Shown piece by piece: positions 8,324 to 17,935 of a stretch of 64,000 bases of DNA. Each line of letters starts with the position of its first letter. Position 1 is the stretch's first letter. Below the pieces are notes generated by a model. That model was not told the DNA's origin. It worked only from the letters and a program-made list of their open reading frames with translations, and ran no database searches. Origin of the DNA: Neopusillimonas aromaticivorans (GTDB lineage: Bacteria > Pseudomonadota > Gammaproteobacteria > Burkholderiales > Burkholderiaceae_B); NCBI RefSeq assembly GCF_030344915.1, contig NZ_CP128233.1, forward strand, positions 868,001 to 932,000, read 5' to 3'. The translations under genes were made by a program, and so were the position numbers.

Positions 8324-9904
8324 ACACGCCGCAGCCTGCCCCAACACGGCCTGGGCGACGTCATCAACGCTCCCTTCGGCCAACACGCGATGCCATGTCA
8401 TTGCACCCACATCGGCATGCAGCTGACGCCTCACAACGTCTCCGGTTGCATCCGATGGGTCATTCTGACGCGCAGCCACCCGTTCAAACAGCCGTTCTGG
8501 CGGGACATCCAGCCATACTCCGACAAAAGGAACCGCCGTCGTCGCGGCACACTGTGCCAGTTTCTCACGTTCGTCTGGCCGGGAAAACACGGCATCAGCC
8601 ACGACAGCGACCCCGGACCCCAGCAGTTGCAAGGACTGCCGCCGCTGTTCGGCATACACCTGTTCCGAGACCCCGGATGCATACGCCTCTGGCGGCAAGC
8701 GCGTGGTTGCCACCACTGAAAACAGCCGTTTACGCAAACGGTCACTGGACAAGACCCGGGCACCCGGTACCGGACCGAACGCGTAGGCCACTGCAGCTGC
8801 AACGGTTGATTTGCCCGAGCCGCTGAGACCGCCAATGGCCAGCAAAGCCGGCGGCCTGCGCTTGAGAAAGGCAAACGCAAGATCAAGGTACGTCATGGCC
8901 TGCCCGACACACGCCAAGGCACGAACATCATCACCAGCACCCCGTGCCTGCCCGGCCTGAGTGGCCAGGATCTGTGCCCGTATTGCAGCCCGTAACGCCA
9001 TAAAAAACGGCATTACCGGCAAGCCATCGGCCTCATCGGCCAGATCAAGATAACGATTCATGACCCAGTTAGCCAAGGCCGGCTGACCAAAGCGCCATAA
9101 ATCCATCAGGACAAACGAAAGATCGTAAAGCACATCGATCGTCGCCATCTCGTCGTTAAACTCAAGGCAATCAAACAGCACCGGCTCATCGTGGTACACG
9201 CAAAGATTGCCCAGATGCAAGTCGCCATGACAATGACGCACCCTGCCGTTGGCCGCACGCACGTCCAGCAAACCGGAGCAGTGCTCAAGTTCTGCAGCCA
9301 ATGCGCGATTCAGACGTTGCGGCAGATCGGAGCCCAGCACCTCGACTGAACCCGCTTCGGAGCGCTGGTTCAGGGCAAGTACCGCACGCAAACGGTCGGC
9401 CCCGGAAGCCCCTGACCACACCGGAGCCTGCCGGTGACTCTCTGCTACAGCAGCGGCCACGCGCGTCATCAGGTTGGCATCCAACTGCCCGCGTTGCGCC
9501 ATGGTCGCCAGCAACCCGTCATCATCGAAACGACGCATTTGCAGCGCGGCCTCAACCAGTTCACCCGGCCCGTCAAATTCAAGCGTGCCATCGGCCCCGC
9601 GCGTAATACGCCGCACCCCCAGATAGAGTTCAGGGGCCGTACGCCGGTTCAGGGCCAGCTCTTTCAGGCAAGCCTCGTAGCGCTTTTGCGGTGTTGAAAA
9701 ATCAAGATAAGGAAAGGATACCGGGCGCTTGACCTTGTAGACCACCTGATTAAACCGCACAATGACAGAGATATGGGTATGAACCGTATCAGGTGCACCC
9801 TCGCCCGCCCGGACGCCTTCACGAACCAGAAACGCCACAACCGCAGAAACAGGATCAGACAAACCGCCACCTTTCAAACGTGACACCACCGACAACAAAA
9901 GCAC
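8303..9904 (-). CDS. Bifunctional aminoglycoside-phosphotransferase-like / P-loop kinase fusion protein
   Basis: A 533-residue two-domain protein. Residues about 1-340 form an APH-like kinase fold with the catalytic loop HCHGDLHLGNL and the metal-binding FDCLEFND. Residues about 345-533 are an AAA_33-type P-loop kinase with Walker A GGLSGSGKS. The combination (COG2187 plus COG0645) is common in proteobacteria, but its substrate is unknown to me; aminoglycoside resistance should not be assumed. It starts at a GTG (9902-9904) three bases after the stop of the TAXI protein (TGATCCGTG), so it is probably the third gene of the gltS operon. The frame is intact. Confidence 0.82.
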   Translation of the reverse strand: MLLLSVVSRLKGGGLSDPVSAVVAFLVREGVRAGEGAPDTVHTHISVIVRFNQVVYKVKRPVSFPYLDFSTPQKRYEACLKELALNRRTAPELYLGVRRITRGADGTLEFDGPGELVEAALQMRRFDDDGLLATMAQRGQLDANLMTRVAAAVAESHRQAPVWSGASGADRLRAVLALNQRSEAGSVEVLGSDLPQRLNRALAAELEHCSGLLDVRAANGRVRHCHGDLHLGNLCVYHDEPVLFDCLEFNDEMATIDVLYDLSFVLMDLWRFGQPALANWVMNRYLDLADEADGLPVMPFFMALRAAIRAQILATQAGQARGAGDDVRALACVGQAMTYLDLAFAFLKRRPPALLAIGGLSGSGKSTVAAAVAYAFGPVPGARVLSSDRLRKRLFSVVATTRLPPEAYASGVSEQVYAEQRRQSLQLLGSGVAVVADAVFSRPDEREKLAQCAATTAVPFVGVWLDVPPERLFERVAARQNDPSDATGDVVRRQLHADVGAMTWHRVLAEGSVDDVAQAVLGQAAACLPDQCY

Positions 9905-9907
9905 GGA

Positions 9908-11392
9908 TCATGGTTTGCTGCCCAAAGCCGCCAGCGCTTCGTCAGCACCCTCGTGCAAAGGCACCGTGACCCCCATACGGGCGCTGGACGCCGACACTTG
10001 CGCGCCCTGCGCCGAACCCACGGCCAAAAGGTCATACCCCTTTTATACACCCGGTTAACCAGTTCAATCGCTTCATCACGGGTCAGCTCTGTGGTGGTCA
10101 GCAGCAACGCTGACATCCCCACCGAAGGGACCGGCTCATCCTGGTCAGGATACACCCCTGTGCGATATCCAGCGCCATCAGAGCCGGCTGTTCGTCAACC
10201 AGAACTCGAATCGCCCTACGATCAAGGGGTAGCAGCTTCAAATGGGCCTGCGCCACCGCATCGCGCAGCGGCGCTGCAGGAATGCCAATGACATGAACGG
10301 CCGCATCGACCTTACCCGCCTCAAGCAACGGCAATGCTGCCGAGAATGGCATATCGACGGGGGTATAGTCACGACCCACCTCAAGACCATGTGCCGCCAA
10401 TACCCGCTCAAGCGTTGCCCGCACGGCAGACCCTGCAGGCCCCAAGGCCACTTTTTTATGCTTGAGATCGGCAACCCGCTGATAGGCTTTTTCGTCACGA
10501 ACCACGATATGAACCAGTTCAGGATAGAGGCTGCCCAGCGCACGAAGTCGGGTAAATGCACCCCGGGCAGCGAACGGGCCGGCACCTTCATAAGCCATCA
10601 GGGCTGTATCGGCCTGCGCCAGCGCCAGCACCGCATCACCGCTGCGCAACATTTCAATATTGTCCGCCCCTCCGCCCGTGATCAACGCCGCAATTCTGGC
10701 CTGGCCGGGAGACTCAAGCGAGGCAAGAGCCCTAGCAAACGCCACGTACTCGCCACGATCGGGCCCGCCGGCCAATGGCAGCCCCTTGTGCATGCGGCTG
10801 AGACGACCATTGATCCGGGCGACCGAGCGTTCAAGCTCTTGCTGCACGATCCGCTCGCCGCCGGAACCGCCACGTGCCACCGATGACGAAATTTCATCGA
10901 GTGTGGCCAGCAAACGTCGCGACACCGGGGCCGGGCCACCGGTATCCAGCGCCGGGGCTTGAGCGGTACTGACACCGGGTGGCGCCACCGCAACCCAGCC
11001 GGATCCTTCTTTGCGGTAAATGGCGCTGGCATGAGCGACCAGCTGATCACCCGCCTGGTTGCCCCCGGAACGTACACCGCTGATACTGCGCGGCCCGGCC
11101 CCAAGCAAGGTCACCAGCGAAGCGACACCGGGGCGATCCCAGGCATCCAGGGTGAAATCTTTTGTGAACTCGAGCACGATGTCGTAATACACAACGCGAC
11201 GCTCTTGACCCTCGGGGGCCGTGCTGTCAGTGGCCGCCCCTGACGCACCAGTTCTACGATGGAAAAGACATCCGGACCATACGTGGCGGCCAGACGCTGC
11301 TGGACGTCGGACCTTAGCCTGTCGGCATCGGGTTGACGGCTGCACGCCGCCAGAAAAAGGCAACACACCACAATGAGCAAGCGCTGCAACAT
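9908..11392 (-). CDS. TAXI-family TRAP-type solute-binding lipoprotein with an extra N-terminal domain (three frameshifts)
   Basis: The start MLQRLLIVVCCLFLAAC gives a lipoprotein signal with the lipobox cysteine near residue 17. After it come about 200 residues not typical of TAXI proteins (including RRVVYYDIVLEFTKDFTLDAWDRPG and a coiled RIVQQELERSVARINGRLSRMHKG). A TAXI solute-binding domain then follows (GVDNIEML-like ADNIEMLRSGDAVLALAQADTA, HKKVALGPAGSAVRATLERVL). Single bases are missing at C runs 11237-11240, 10155-10158 and 10037-10040. The ATG lies two bases after the gltS stop (TGATATG). No TRAP permease gene is nearby, so the protein may work with GltS or act as a sensor; that is inference. 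Confidence 0.72.
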
Positions 11393-11393
11393 A

Positions 11394-12606
11394 TCAGAGC
11401 CCCCGACGAACGGCAACGACAGGAAGGTGGTCAGAACAATCACGTTGATGATGTCCACCAGAAACGCCCCGGTGACCGGAACGACAATGAAAGACTGTGG
11501 CGCAGGACCATGACGACGCGTCAACGCTTGCATATTGGCGATGGCCGTCGCCGTCGCCCCCATGGAAAAGCCGCAAAATGCGGCCGACATTACCGCCGCC
11601 TCGTAGTCTTTGCGCAAGGCCCTGAAAACAACAAGCGAAGCGTAGACTGCGGCAAACAGGGCCTGCACCACCAGGATAAGAGCCAATGGCCCGGCCAACG
11701 CCATCATGCTGCCGATATCAAGCGTCATCATGGTCAGCCCCAGGAAAATGGACAACGACAAGGTGCCCAGCATTTCGGTAGCCTGATCATTCAGCTTCAG
11801 GCCCAATCGGCCACCCCCATTGCGGATAAGAATGCCGATAACCATACACCAAAGAAAGTTGGGGACGCTGACGGCACTGCCCTCGGTGGCACTGGCCAGG
11901 AAGGCACCCGCCACCAGACAGATGAAAGCCACCGTGAGCGAGACAATGTACGGCCCCGAGTCGGGCGCAACCGGGACCATATCGTGATCTGCCTGAGGGT
12001 TGCCGCCTGGACAGCCGCACGGCCATCCAGCGAACCATCGAGCCTGAAACGGCGAATGAGGCGCTCTGCCACCGGCCCGCCGATAATACCGCCCAGCACC
12101 AGACCAATGGTGGCCGACGTCATCGCCAGCGCCATAATATTCTGGATATTATTGACATCGGCAAAACGGCCGGCATAGGCTGCACCGGTTCCGTGCCCGC
12201 CAACCAGCGTTATTGAGCCCCCAACCAACCCCATCAGAGGGTGCAGGTCAAGCAACCATGCCATACCCAGGCCGACAACATTCTGCAAGGCTACGAAAGG
12301 CGCGAGCACCAGCAAAAACGCGATCAGTTTAGGCCCACCGGCTACCAGCAATTTAAGATTGGCCGTCAGACCAATACAACTGAAAAACAGCAGCATCAAG
12401 GTTGGCCGGATACTGGTTTCAAGCGAAACGCTGGCCCCGGTCTGTTTGAACACGGCATAAACCACCAGCGCAAAAAGTATGCCCCCGACCACAGGGTCAG
12501 GAATGCTGTAACGGGCTAAAAACCCGATGCGGGACGTCAGCACCCGCCCCACGAGCAACACAACGCAGCAGGCAAGCAGCGTTTCAACCGCATTAAGAGA
12601 AATCAT
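11394..12606 (-). CDS. gltS: Sodium/glutamate symporter GltS (two frameshifts)
   Basis: An inner-membrane carrier of about 404 residues. The N-terminal half starts MISLNAVETLLACCVVLLVGR; the conserved loop GGSITLVGGHGTGAAYAGRF is the GltS signature for Na+-coupled glutamate uptake. The second half repeats the fold with inverted topology (FCGFSMGATATAIANMQAL). One base is missing near 11997-11999 between the halves. A second, in the C run 11400-11404, hides the natural stop; with it restored the protein ends FLSLPFVGGL. It is the first gene of an operon with the TAXI lipoprotein and the kinase/ATPase fusion. Confidence 0.88.
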
Positions 12607-13262
12607 GAAAGCCTCGTTGACGAACGGGTAACCTGGAGCACCCCACCCTGGACAACAGAACAGGACAGCAAACGAGGCCGGAGGATGGGTCGATTACCCG
12701 CTTTGATATGGTTATTTCGCAAGCATAACCCGGCTTTTGATTAGGGCAAAACCGTATACGGGTTCAATAATAAAGTGTGCACAATACAAACCAACAGGTA
12801 TAGAATCCAGAAAAAACAGTGGTCGGCGGCACTATGCCGCAGGTCTGCAAAATAACAGACAAGCACCCCGGCAAGCTGCGGGGGAAAACCAAAGATCCGG
12901 CCATTGGGCACGGTTCAATGCAAAGGGGGCCTGTATGACAGGCAGCATGTTTTGCACTTCTTCAACGCCTTGCGCAGGCTTTGCGTCAGCGCGTACGGTG
13001 CCCCCATGGCATCCCGGCCTGCCGCTGGCCAACAATATCCCGTCATGTCTTTCACGTTTTAGTACAACCCCGTCGTCATGCGGGGTTGTTTCGTATGCGG
13101 CTTCCGGTGTTACTGCCGGCGGCCTGCTGTCTTGCCATACTCCCGGCGTAACGGGCAGTTTGCCGCCGTTACCCAGGTCGTCTGGCAGCCCCTGGCAAGG
13201 GGCATCGCAGTACAGCCCGCTTCCCGCTGGCGGGCCAATTAAAACAACACGGAGACACTCGT
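12607..13262. other. 656-base non-coding region with several perfect hairpins (symporter leader)
   Basis: I find no convincing gene here; open frames are low-complexity readings with no recognisable protein. Several perfect inverted repeats are present: 12826-12840 (GCGGCA/TGCCGC), 12843-12860 (GTCTG/CAGAC), 12929-12943 (GCCTG/CAGGC), 13065-13088 (CAACCCCG/CGGGGTTG), 13188-13203 (GCCCCT/AGGGGC) and 13215-13235 (GCCCGC/GCGGGC). The region must hold the promoters of gltS (leftward) and of the symporter operon (rightward). It could be a structured leader or encode a small RNA, but I recognise no known family. Confidence 0.45.
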
Positions 13263-13519
13263 ATGGTAGACAAAGCATCATCGGACGCTTACTGGAAGGC
13301 CAACGTCCGCATCATTCTGATATCGCTGGTTATATGGTTCTTGTGCTCATTCGGCATGGGCATCATCTGGCGGCCGGCTCTCATGGGCATTTCGGTGGGG
13401 GCGCCGACCTCGGCTTCTGGATGGCACAAAACGGTTCCATTTACATCTTCATCATCCTGATTTTTGTGTATACCAAAATGATGAACAAACTCGACCGTGA
13501 ACACGGCGTTGAAGAATAA
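13263..13519 (+). CDS. DUF4212 small subunit of a Na+/solute symporter (one frameshift)
   Basis: A short two-helix membrane protein of about 85 residues. MVDKASSDAYWKANVRIILISLVIWFL is the first helix; after a one-base loss near 13372-13380 the frame continues GSHGHFGGGADLGFWMAQNGSIYIFIILIFVYTKMMNKLDREHGVEE. The FWMAQNGSIYIFIILIFVY and MNKLDRE parts are diagnostic of the small subunit that accompanies VC_2705-type solute symporters. GGAG precedes the ATG. The large subunit starts 11 bases after its stop. Confidence 0.85.
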
Positions 13520-13530
13520 AGGGGCTGTTC

Positions 13531-15354
13531 ATGGATCAATTTGCACTTAACCTGATTTTCGTGGGCTTTACGTTTGCCATTTACATCGGCATTGCGTTCT
13601 GGGCCCGCGCAGGCACAACCTCTGAATTTTATGCGGCCGGCCAAGGCGTTCATCCCGTACTCAACGGCATGGCCACCGGTGCCGACTGGATGTCGGCGGC
13701 CTCATTCATTTCAATGGCGGGCATCATTGCACTGTCGCCGGCGGGGGTACACCCAATCCGCTTTCCTTATGGGCTGGACAGGGGCTATGTACTGCTGGCC
13801 TTGCTGCTGGCACCTTACCTGCGCAAATTCGGCAAATTCACCGTACCCGAGTTTATCGGTGACCGCTTCTATTCCGGAGGTGCACGCCTGCTGGCCGTAG
13901 TTTGCCTGATTATCATCTCCATCACCTACGTTATCGGGCAAATGCGCGGGGTCGGGGTTACGTTCTCACGCTTCCTTGAAGTGTCCACCGACATGGGGCT
14001 GTACATCGGCGCAGCCATCGTGTTTGTATACGCCGTGTTCGGCGGCATGAAGGGCATTACCTACACCCAGGTGGCACAGTATGTCGTGCTGATCATCGCC
14101 TATACGGTACCCGCGCTGTTCATTTCGCTCAACCTGACCGGCGACCTGCTGCCTCAAGTGGGTCTGGTGGGCAGCTATGCTCCATCGGGTGGCGACATTT
14201 CGTTGCTGGCCAAACTTGACCAGGTCGTCACCGAACTGGGCTTCACCGCCTACACGGCCGACACCAGCAACCGGCTGAACATGTTTCTGTTCACCATGTC
14301 GCTCATGATCGGTACGGCCGGCCTGCCCCACGTCATCATCCGTTTCTTCACAGTACCCAAAGTGGCCGATGCCCGTTCATCTGCTGGCTGGGCCCTGGTT
14401 TTCATTGCCCTGCTCTACACCGTGGCCCCTGCAGTCGGCTCAATGGCCCGCCTGAACCTGACCACCACCATGTGGCCCGCCGCCATCACAGCCTCGGCCA
14501 CCAGTGGTAACGCCATCTCGCGCGCCGACATCGACAGCAAGCCCGAACTGTCCTGGATCCGCACCTGGGAGAAAACCGGTTTACTGACCATGGAAGACAA
14601 AAATGGCGACGGCCTGATCCAGTACTACAACGACAAAGCCCCCGCCGACTCTCCCATCATGAAAATGGCGGCTGAAAAAGGCTGGAAAGGCAATGAACTG
14701 ACCAAAGTCGACAACGACATCATGGTACTGGCCAACCCGGAAATTGCAGCGCTGCCCGGCTGGGTCATCGCGCTGGTCGCAGCCGGGGCACTGGCAGCAG
14801 CGCTTTCAACTGCAGCCGGCTTGTTGCTTGCGATTTCATCTGCCATTTCTCACGACCTGATCAAGGGTTCCATCAAGCCTGACATCACAGAAAAAGGCGA
14901 GTTGACGGCAGCCCGCATTTCCATGACCTTCGCCATCGTGGTGGCGACCTGGCTGGGGCTGAACCCTCCGGGGTTTGCCGCCCAGGTGGTCGCTCTGGCG
15001 TTCGGCCTGGCCGCAGCAACCATCTTCCCCGCACTGATGATGGGTATCTTCTGGAAACGCATCAACAAGCAGGGCGCCATCGCTGGCATGCTGGTTGGCC
15101 TGGTGTTTACCGCCGTCTACATCTTTGTGTACAAAGGCTGGTTCTTCATTCCGGGTACCAATAACCTGCCCGATACACCGGCAAACTATGTCTTCGGTAT
15201 CTCGCCGCTGTCCATCGGTGCCGTTGGCGCGTTACTGAACTTCATTGTGGCCTACCTGGTCTCTTCGGTTACCGAAGCGCCGCCCAAGCACGTGCAAGAC
15301 CTGGTTGAATCCATCCGCATCCCCAAAGGTGCGGGGGCAGCCAGCTCGCACTAA
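13531..15354 (+). CDS. Sodium:solute symporter large subunit (VC_2705/ActP-like)
   Basis: A 607-residue SSS-family (SLC5-like) inner-membrane carrier with 13-14 hydrophobic helices. The start MDQFALNLIFVGFTFAIYIGIAFWAR and the segment GGMKGITYTQVAQYVVLIIAYTVPA are typical of acetate/pyruvate-like symporters of the subgroup that pairs with a DUF4212 protein. An unusual hydrophilic insert between helices, at residues about 354-372, contains DKNGDGLIQYYND, an EF-hand-like loop. The substrate is not determined by the sequence; small carboxylates such as acetate are likely. The frame is intact. It is followed by a signalling-type cassette conserved with this symporter in many proteobacteria. Confidence 0.87.
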   Translation: MDQFALNLIFVGFTFAIYIGIAFWARAGTTSEFYAAGQGVHPVLNGMATGADWMSAASFISMAGIIALSPAGVHPIRFPYGLDRGYVLLALLLAPYLRKFGKFTVPEFIGDRFYSGGARLLAVVCLIIISITYVIGQMRGVGVTFSRFLEVSTDMGLYIGAAIVFVYAVFGGMKGITYTQVAQYVVLIIAYTVPALFISLNLTGDLLPQVGLVGSYAPSGGDISLLAKLDQVVTELGFTAYTADTSNRLNMFLFTMSLMIGTAGLPHVIIRFFTVPKVADARSSAGWALVFIALLYTVAPAVGSMARLNLTTTMWPAAITASATSGNAISRADIDSKPELSWIRTWEKTGLLTMEDKNGDGLIQYYNDKAPADSPIMKMAAEKGWKGNELTKVDNDIMVLANPEIAALPGWVIALVAAGALAAALSTAAGLLLAISSAISHDLIKGSIKPDITEKGELTAARISMTFAIVVATWLGLNPPGFAAQVVALAFGLAAATIFPALMMGIFWKRINKQGAIAGMLVGLVFTAVYIFVYKGWFFIPGTNNLPDTPANYVFGISPLSIGAVGALLNFIVAYLVSSVTEAPPKHVQDLVESIRIPKGAGAASSH

Positions 15355-15481
15355 CCTCGTCTGCCGGTCTGGCCCTGGCCAGACCGGCATCACGGCAACA
15401 CAGACCAGGGTGCCACGGGCACCCTGCGTCATTTACAGATAATGCCTGCCCCTGGACTGAAAAACGAGGTTTCCCGCGACC

Positions 15482-17318
15482 ATGCAGAATACGCCCACCC
15501 TCGACGCTACCGGGTTTCTTGAATCACTGGCCCCGTATGACAGCCTGTCACGCGAAGAATTGACCCGGTTGGGCAAAATTCTGGTGGCAAAACACTACCA
15601 ACCCGGAGAGTTTATCTACCGCATTGACGAACCCCTTGACGGTGTCCATGTCATTGTTTCGGGCGACGTGGAAGTGACTGATCGAAACTGCCAGGTGGTT
15701 TCCCAGTTGTCAAAACGCCAGAGCTTTGGTGAACGCGGGTTGATGCGCAGCGGTGAAGGGCTGGCGTCAACCACCGCCCAGGCCCGCTCGGCAACCGAAA
15801 CCCTGCTCATCCCGGCACCCGAATTCCGCCGCCTGATCCGTCATTCCAGTGTCTTTGACCACTTCTTTTACTACGGCAACCGTACTGCCAACCGCCCTAC
15901 CGACCTGAACTCACTGAAGGTTGAAGACCTGATCACCCGCAAAGCCATTGCCTGCTCACCCGACACACCCGTCTTCAGGGCCGCCCGCATCATGCGCGAC
16001 GAAGGAATTTCATGCCTCGGCGTACTGACACCGGGCACACAACACCTTGTGGGTATCGTGACGGTGCGCGACCTGGCCAACCGGGTACTGGCTGAAGGGC
16101 TTGATGCCGGCACACCGGTCAGCCAGGTCATGACCGCAAACCCGCCCTGCCTGCCCCCTACGGCACTGGGTGCCGATGTATTGCGCACCATGATGGAAAA
16201 CAATATCGGCCATTTGCCGATTGTGCACTATGGTGATTTCTACGGCATCATCACGCAAACGGATTTAACCCGCTTCCAGGCCGTCAGCAGCGCCTTGATG
16301 ATCCATGACATCAGCCAGGCCAAAGACATCAAACAACTGGCCAGCTTGCGCGCGCACTGCCCAAAATGCTGACCCAGCTGGTGGCAAGCCAGCAGCGTCA
16401 CGAAGTGGTCACACGCCAGATTACCGACGTTACCGATGCCATTACCAAGCGCCTGCTGGCGATGGCCCAGGAACGCCTGGGGCCGGCGCCGGTGCCGTTC
16501 TTGTGGCTGGCCTGTGGCAGCCAGGGTCGGCAGGAACAAACCGGCGTCTCCGACCAGGATAACTGCCTGTTTCTTGACGACAGCGTAACACCCGACGACC
16601 TGCCCTACTTTGAACAACTGGCCCGCTTTGTATGCGATGGTCTGAACGACTGTGGTTATGTGTACTGCCCCGGTGACATGATGGCCACCAACCCGCGCTG
16701 GCGACAACCGATCAGCACCTGGCGTCACTATTTTCAGAACTGGATGACTCATCACGCTCCGGAATCACACATGCTGGCGTCCGTCATGTTTGACCTGCGT
16801 CCGATTGGCGGCAACACCGCACTGTATGACACCCTTCAGGCCGAAACACTCCAGGCCGCATCGAAAAACACGATTTTCATGGCTCACATGGTCGCCAACA
16901 GCCTCAAACACACGCCACCACTTGGGTTGATCCGGGGTTCTCTACCATACGCACTGCGCGCAACCGCCATCAAATCGACCTGAAACACAACGGCGTCATT
17001 CCCGTCACTGACCTGGCCAGGGTGTACGCCCTGCAAGGCCAACTGACCGAAATCAATACCCGGGCACGCCTGCAAGCGGCCGGCCACGCCGGTATTATTT
17101 CATCCGGCGGTACCGACGAATTGATTGCGGCGTACGACCTGATCGCGACCCTAAGGCTTGAAAGCCAGGTTCAACTGATCCGGTCAGGCCAAAAGCCCGA
17201 TAACTATCTGACACCCTCGGAACTGCCGGAATTCCAGCGCAACCACCTGCGCGATGCCTTTGTGGTGGTTCGCACCATGCAGGCCTCGGCCGGACATGGT
17301 CGTCATGTTCCTGTTTAG
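15482..17318 (+). CDS. cNMP-binding / CBS / DUF294 nucleotidyltransferase-like protein (two frameshifts)
   Basis: About 612 residues once two lost bases (near 16351-16358 and at the TT at 16938-16939) are restored. Domains in order: a cyclic-nucleotide-binding-like domain (residues about 10-130, FGERGLMRSGEG), a CBS pair (about 145-275, VEDLITRKAIACSPDTPV and HLPIVHYGDFYGIIT), and a DUF294 nucleotidyltransferase-like domain with GSQGRQEQTGVSDQDN, which keeps the GSxGRxE and SDxD motifs of GlnE/GlnD-type enzymes. A C-terminal substrate-binding helical domain follows. The architecture suggests a cytoplasmic sensor that nucleotidylates a partner, perhaps controlling the neighbouring symporter; the target is unknown. 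Confidence 0.83.
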
Positions 17319-17405
17319 GCAGTCAACCCATCCTTCGTTCAAATCATCTGGACCTGATATCAATAATGACTCAACAACGACACCCATTCGGCGGAGACTC
17401 TTCAT

Positions 17406-17933
17406 ATGTGGGCTGATTTCATCGCCATGCTTGCCGTTGCCGCCCTGGCATTTTGCCTGGTGTTCATCGCCGGCCGCTTCCTGCGGCGCTCCGGGCGCCA
17501 ATTACAGCGATGGGTCATGCCGGCCACCATCGGCCTTAGTGTGCTGGCCTACGCCGTATGGAATGAATACACCTGGTTCTCACGGCTGCAGAATGCCTTG
17601 CCCGAACATGTCGTCGTGGCCAGCACCGGGCAACGCAGCGCACCCTGGGCGCCCTGGACCTACATCGCACCGGTGACGGCCCGTTTTATCGCCATCGACA
17701 CGCGTGCCATCGCCCGCTCTGAACAGCGCCCCGAACTGGCCAGAACAGAACTGTTTTTAATTGAACGCTGGCAACCCACCCGGGTGGTCAGTGTTGCTTT
17801 CGATTGCCAGAGACAGCTTCGCGCCGACCTTGGCAACACGGCCAGTTTGTCGGCGGACGGTACACTCAGCGGCACACAATGGCAATCTGCCGCCGAAGAT
17901 ACCGCCTTGCTGGGCATTGTCTGCAAGGCTTGA
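17406..17933 (+). CDS. Small membrane protein of the symporter cluster, function unknown
   Basis: 175 residues. Two N-terminal hydrophobic segments (FIAMLAVAALAFCLVFIAGRF and VMPATIGLSVLAYAVW) are followed by a roughly 110-residue soluble tail beginning NEYTWFSRLQNALPEHVVV. I do not recognise a family. Its placement between the DUF294 protein and the sensor-exonuclease fusion, two bases from the latter's start, suggests it is part of the same unit. The coding frame is intact, and codon use looks like that of its neighbours. Confidence 0.65.
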   Translation: MWADFIAMLAVAALAFCLVFIAGRFLRRSGRQLQRWVMPATIGLSVLAYAVWNEYTWFSRLQNALPEHVVVASTGQRSAPWAPWTYIAPVTARFIAIDTRAIARSEQRPELARTELFLIERWQPTRVVSVAFDCQRQLRADLGNTASLSADGTLSGTQWQSAAEDTALLGIVCKA

Positions 17934-17935
17934 TC

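Noticed and set aside
8303..9904. Aminoglycoside resistance gene
   Set aside because: The APH-like fold is fused to a P-loop kinase in a widespread housekeeping-type arrangement. Nothing indicates drug modification.
12737..13519. A 260-codon open frame running through the symporter leader
   Set aside because: Only its last roughly 40 codons match a family (the DUF4212 small subunit read past a frameshift). The rest has no recognisable protein and lies over hairpins.
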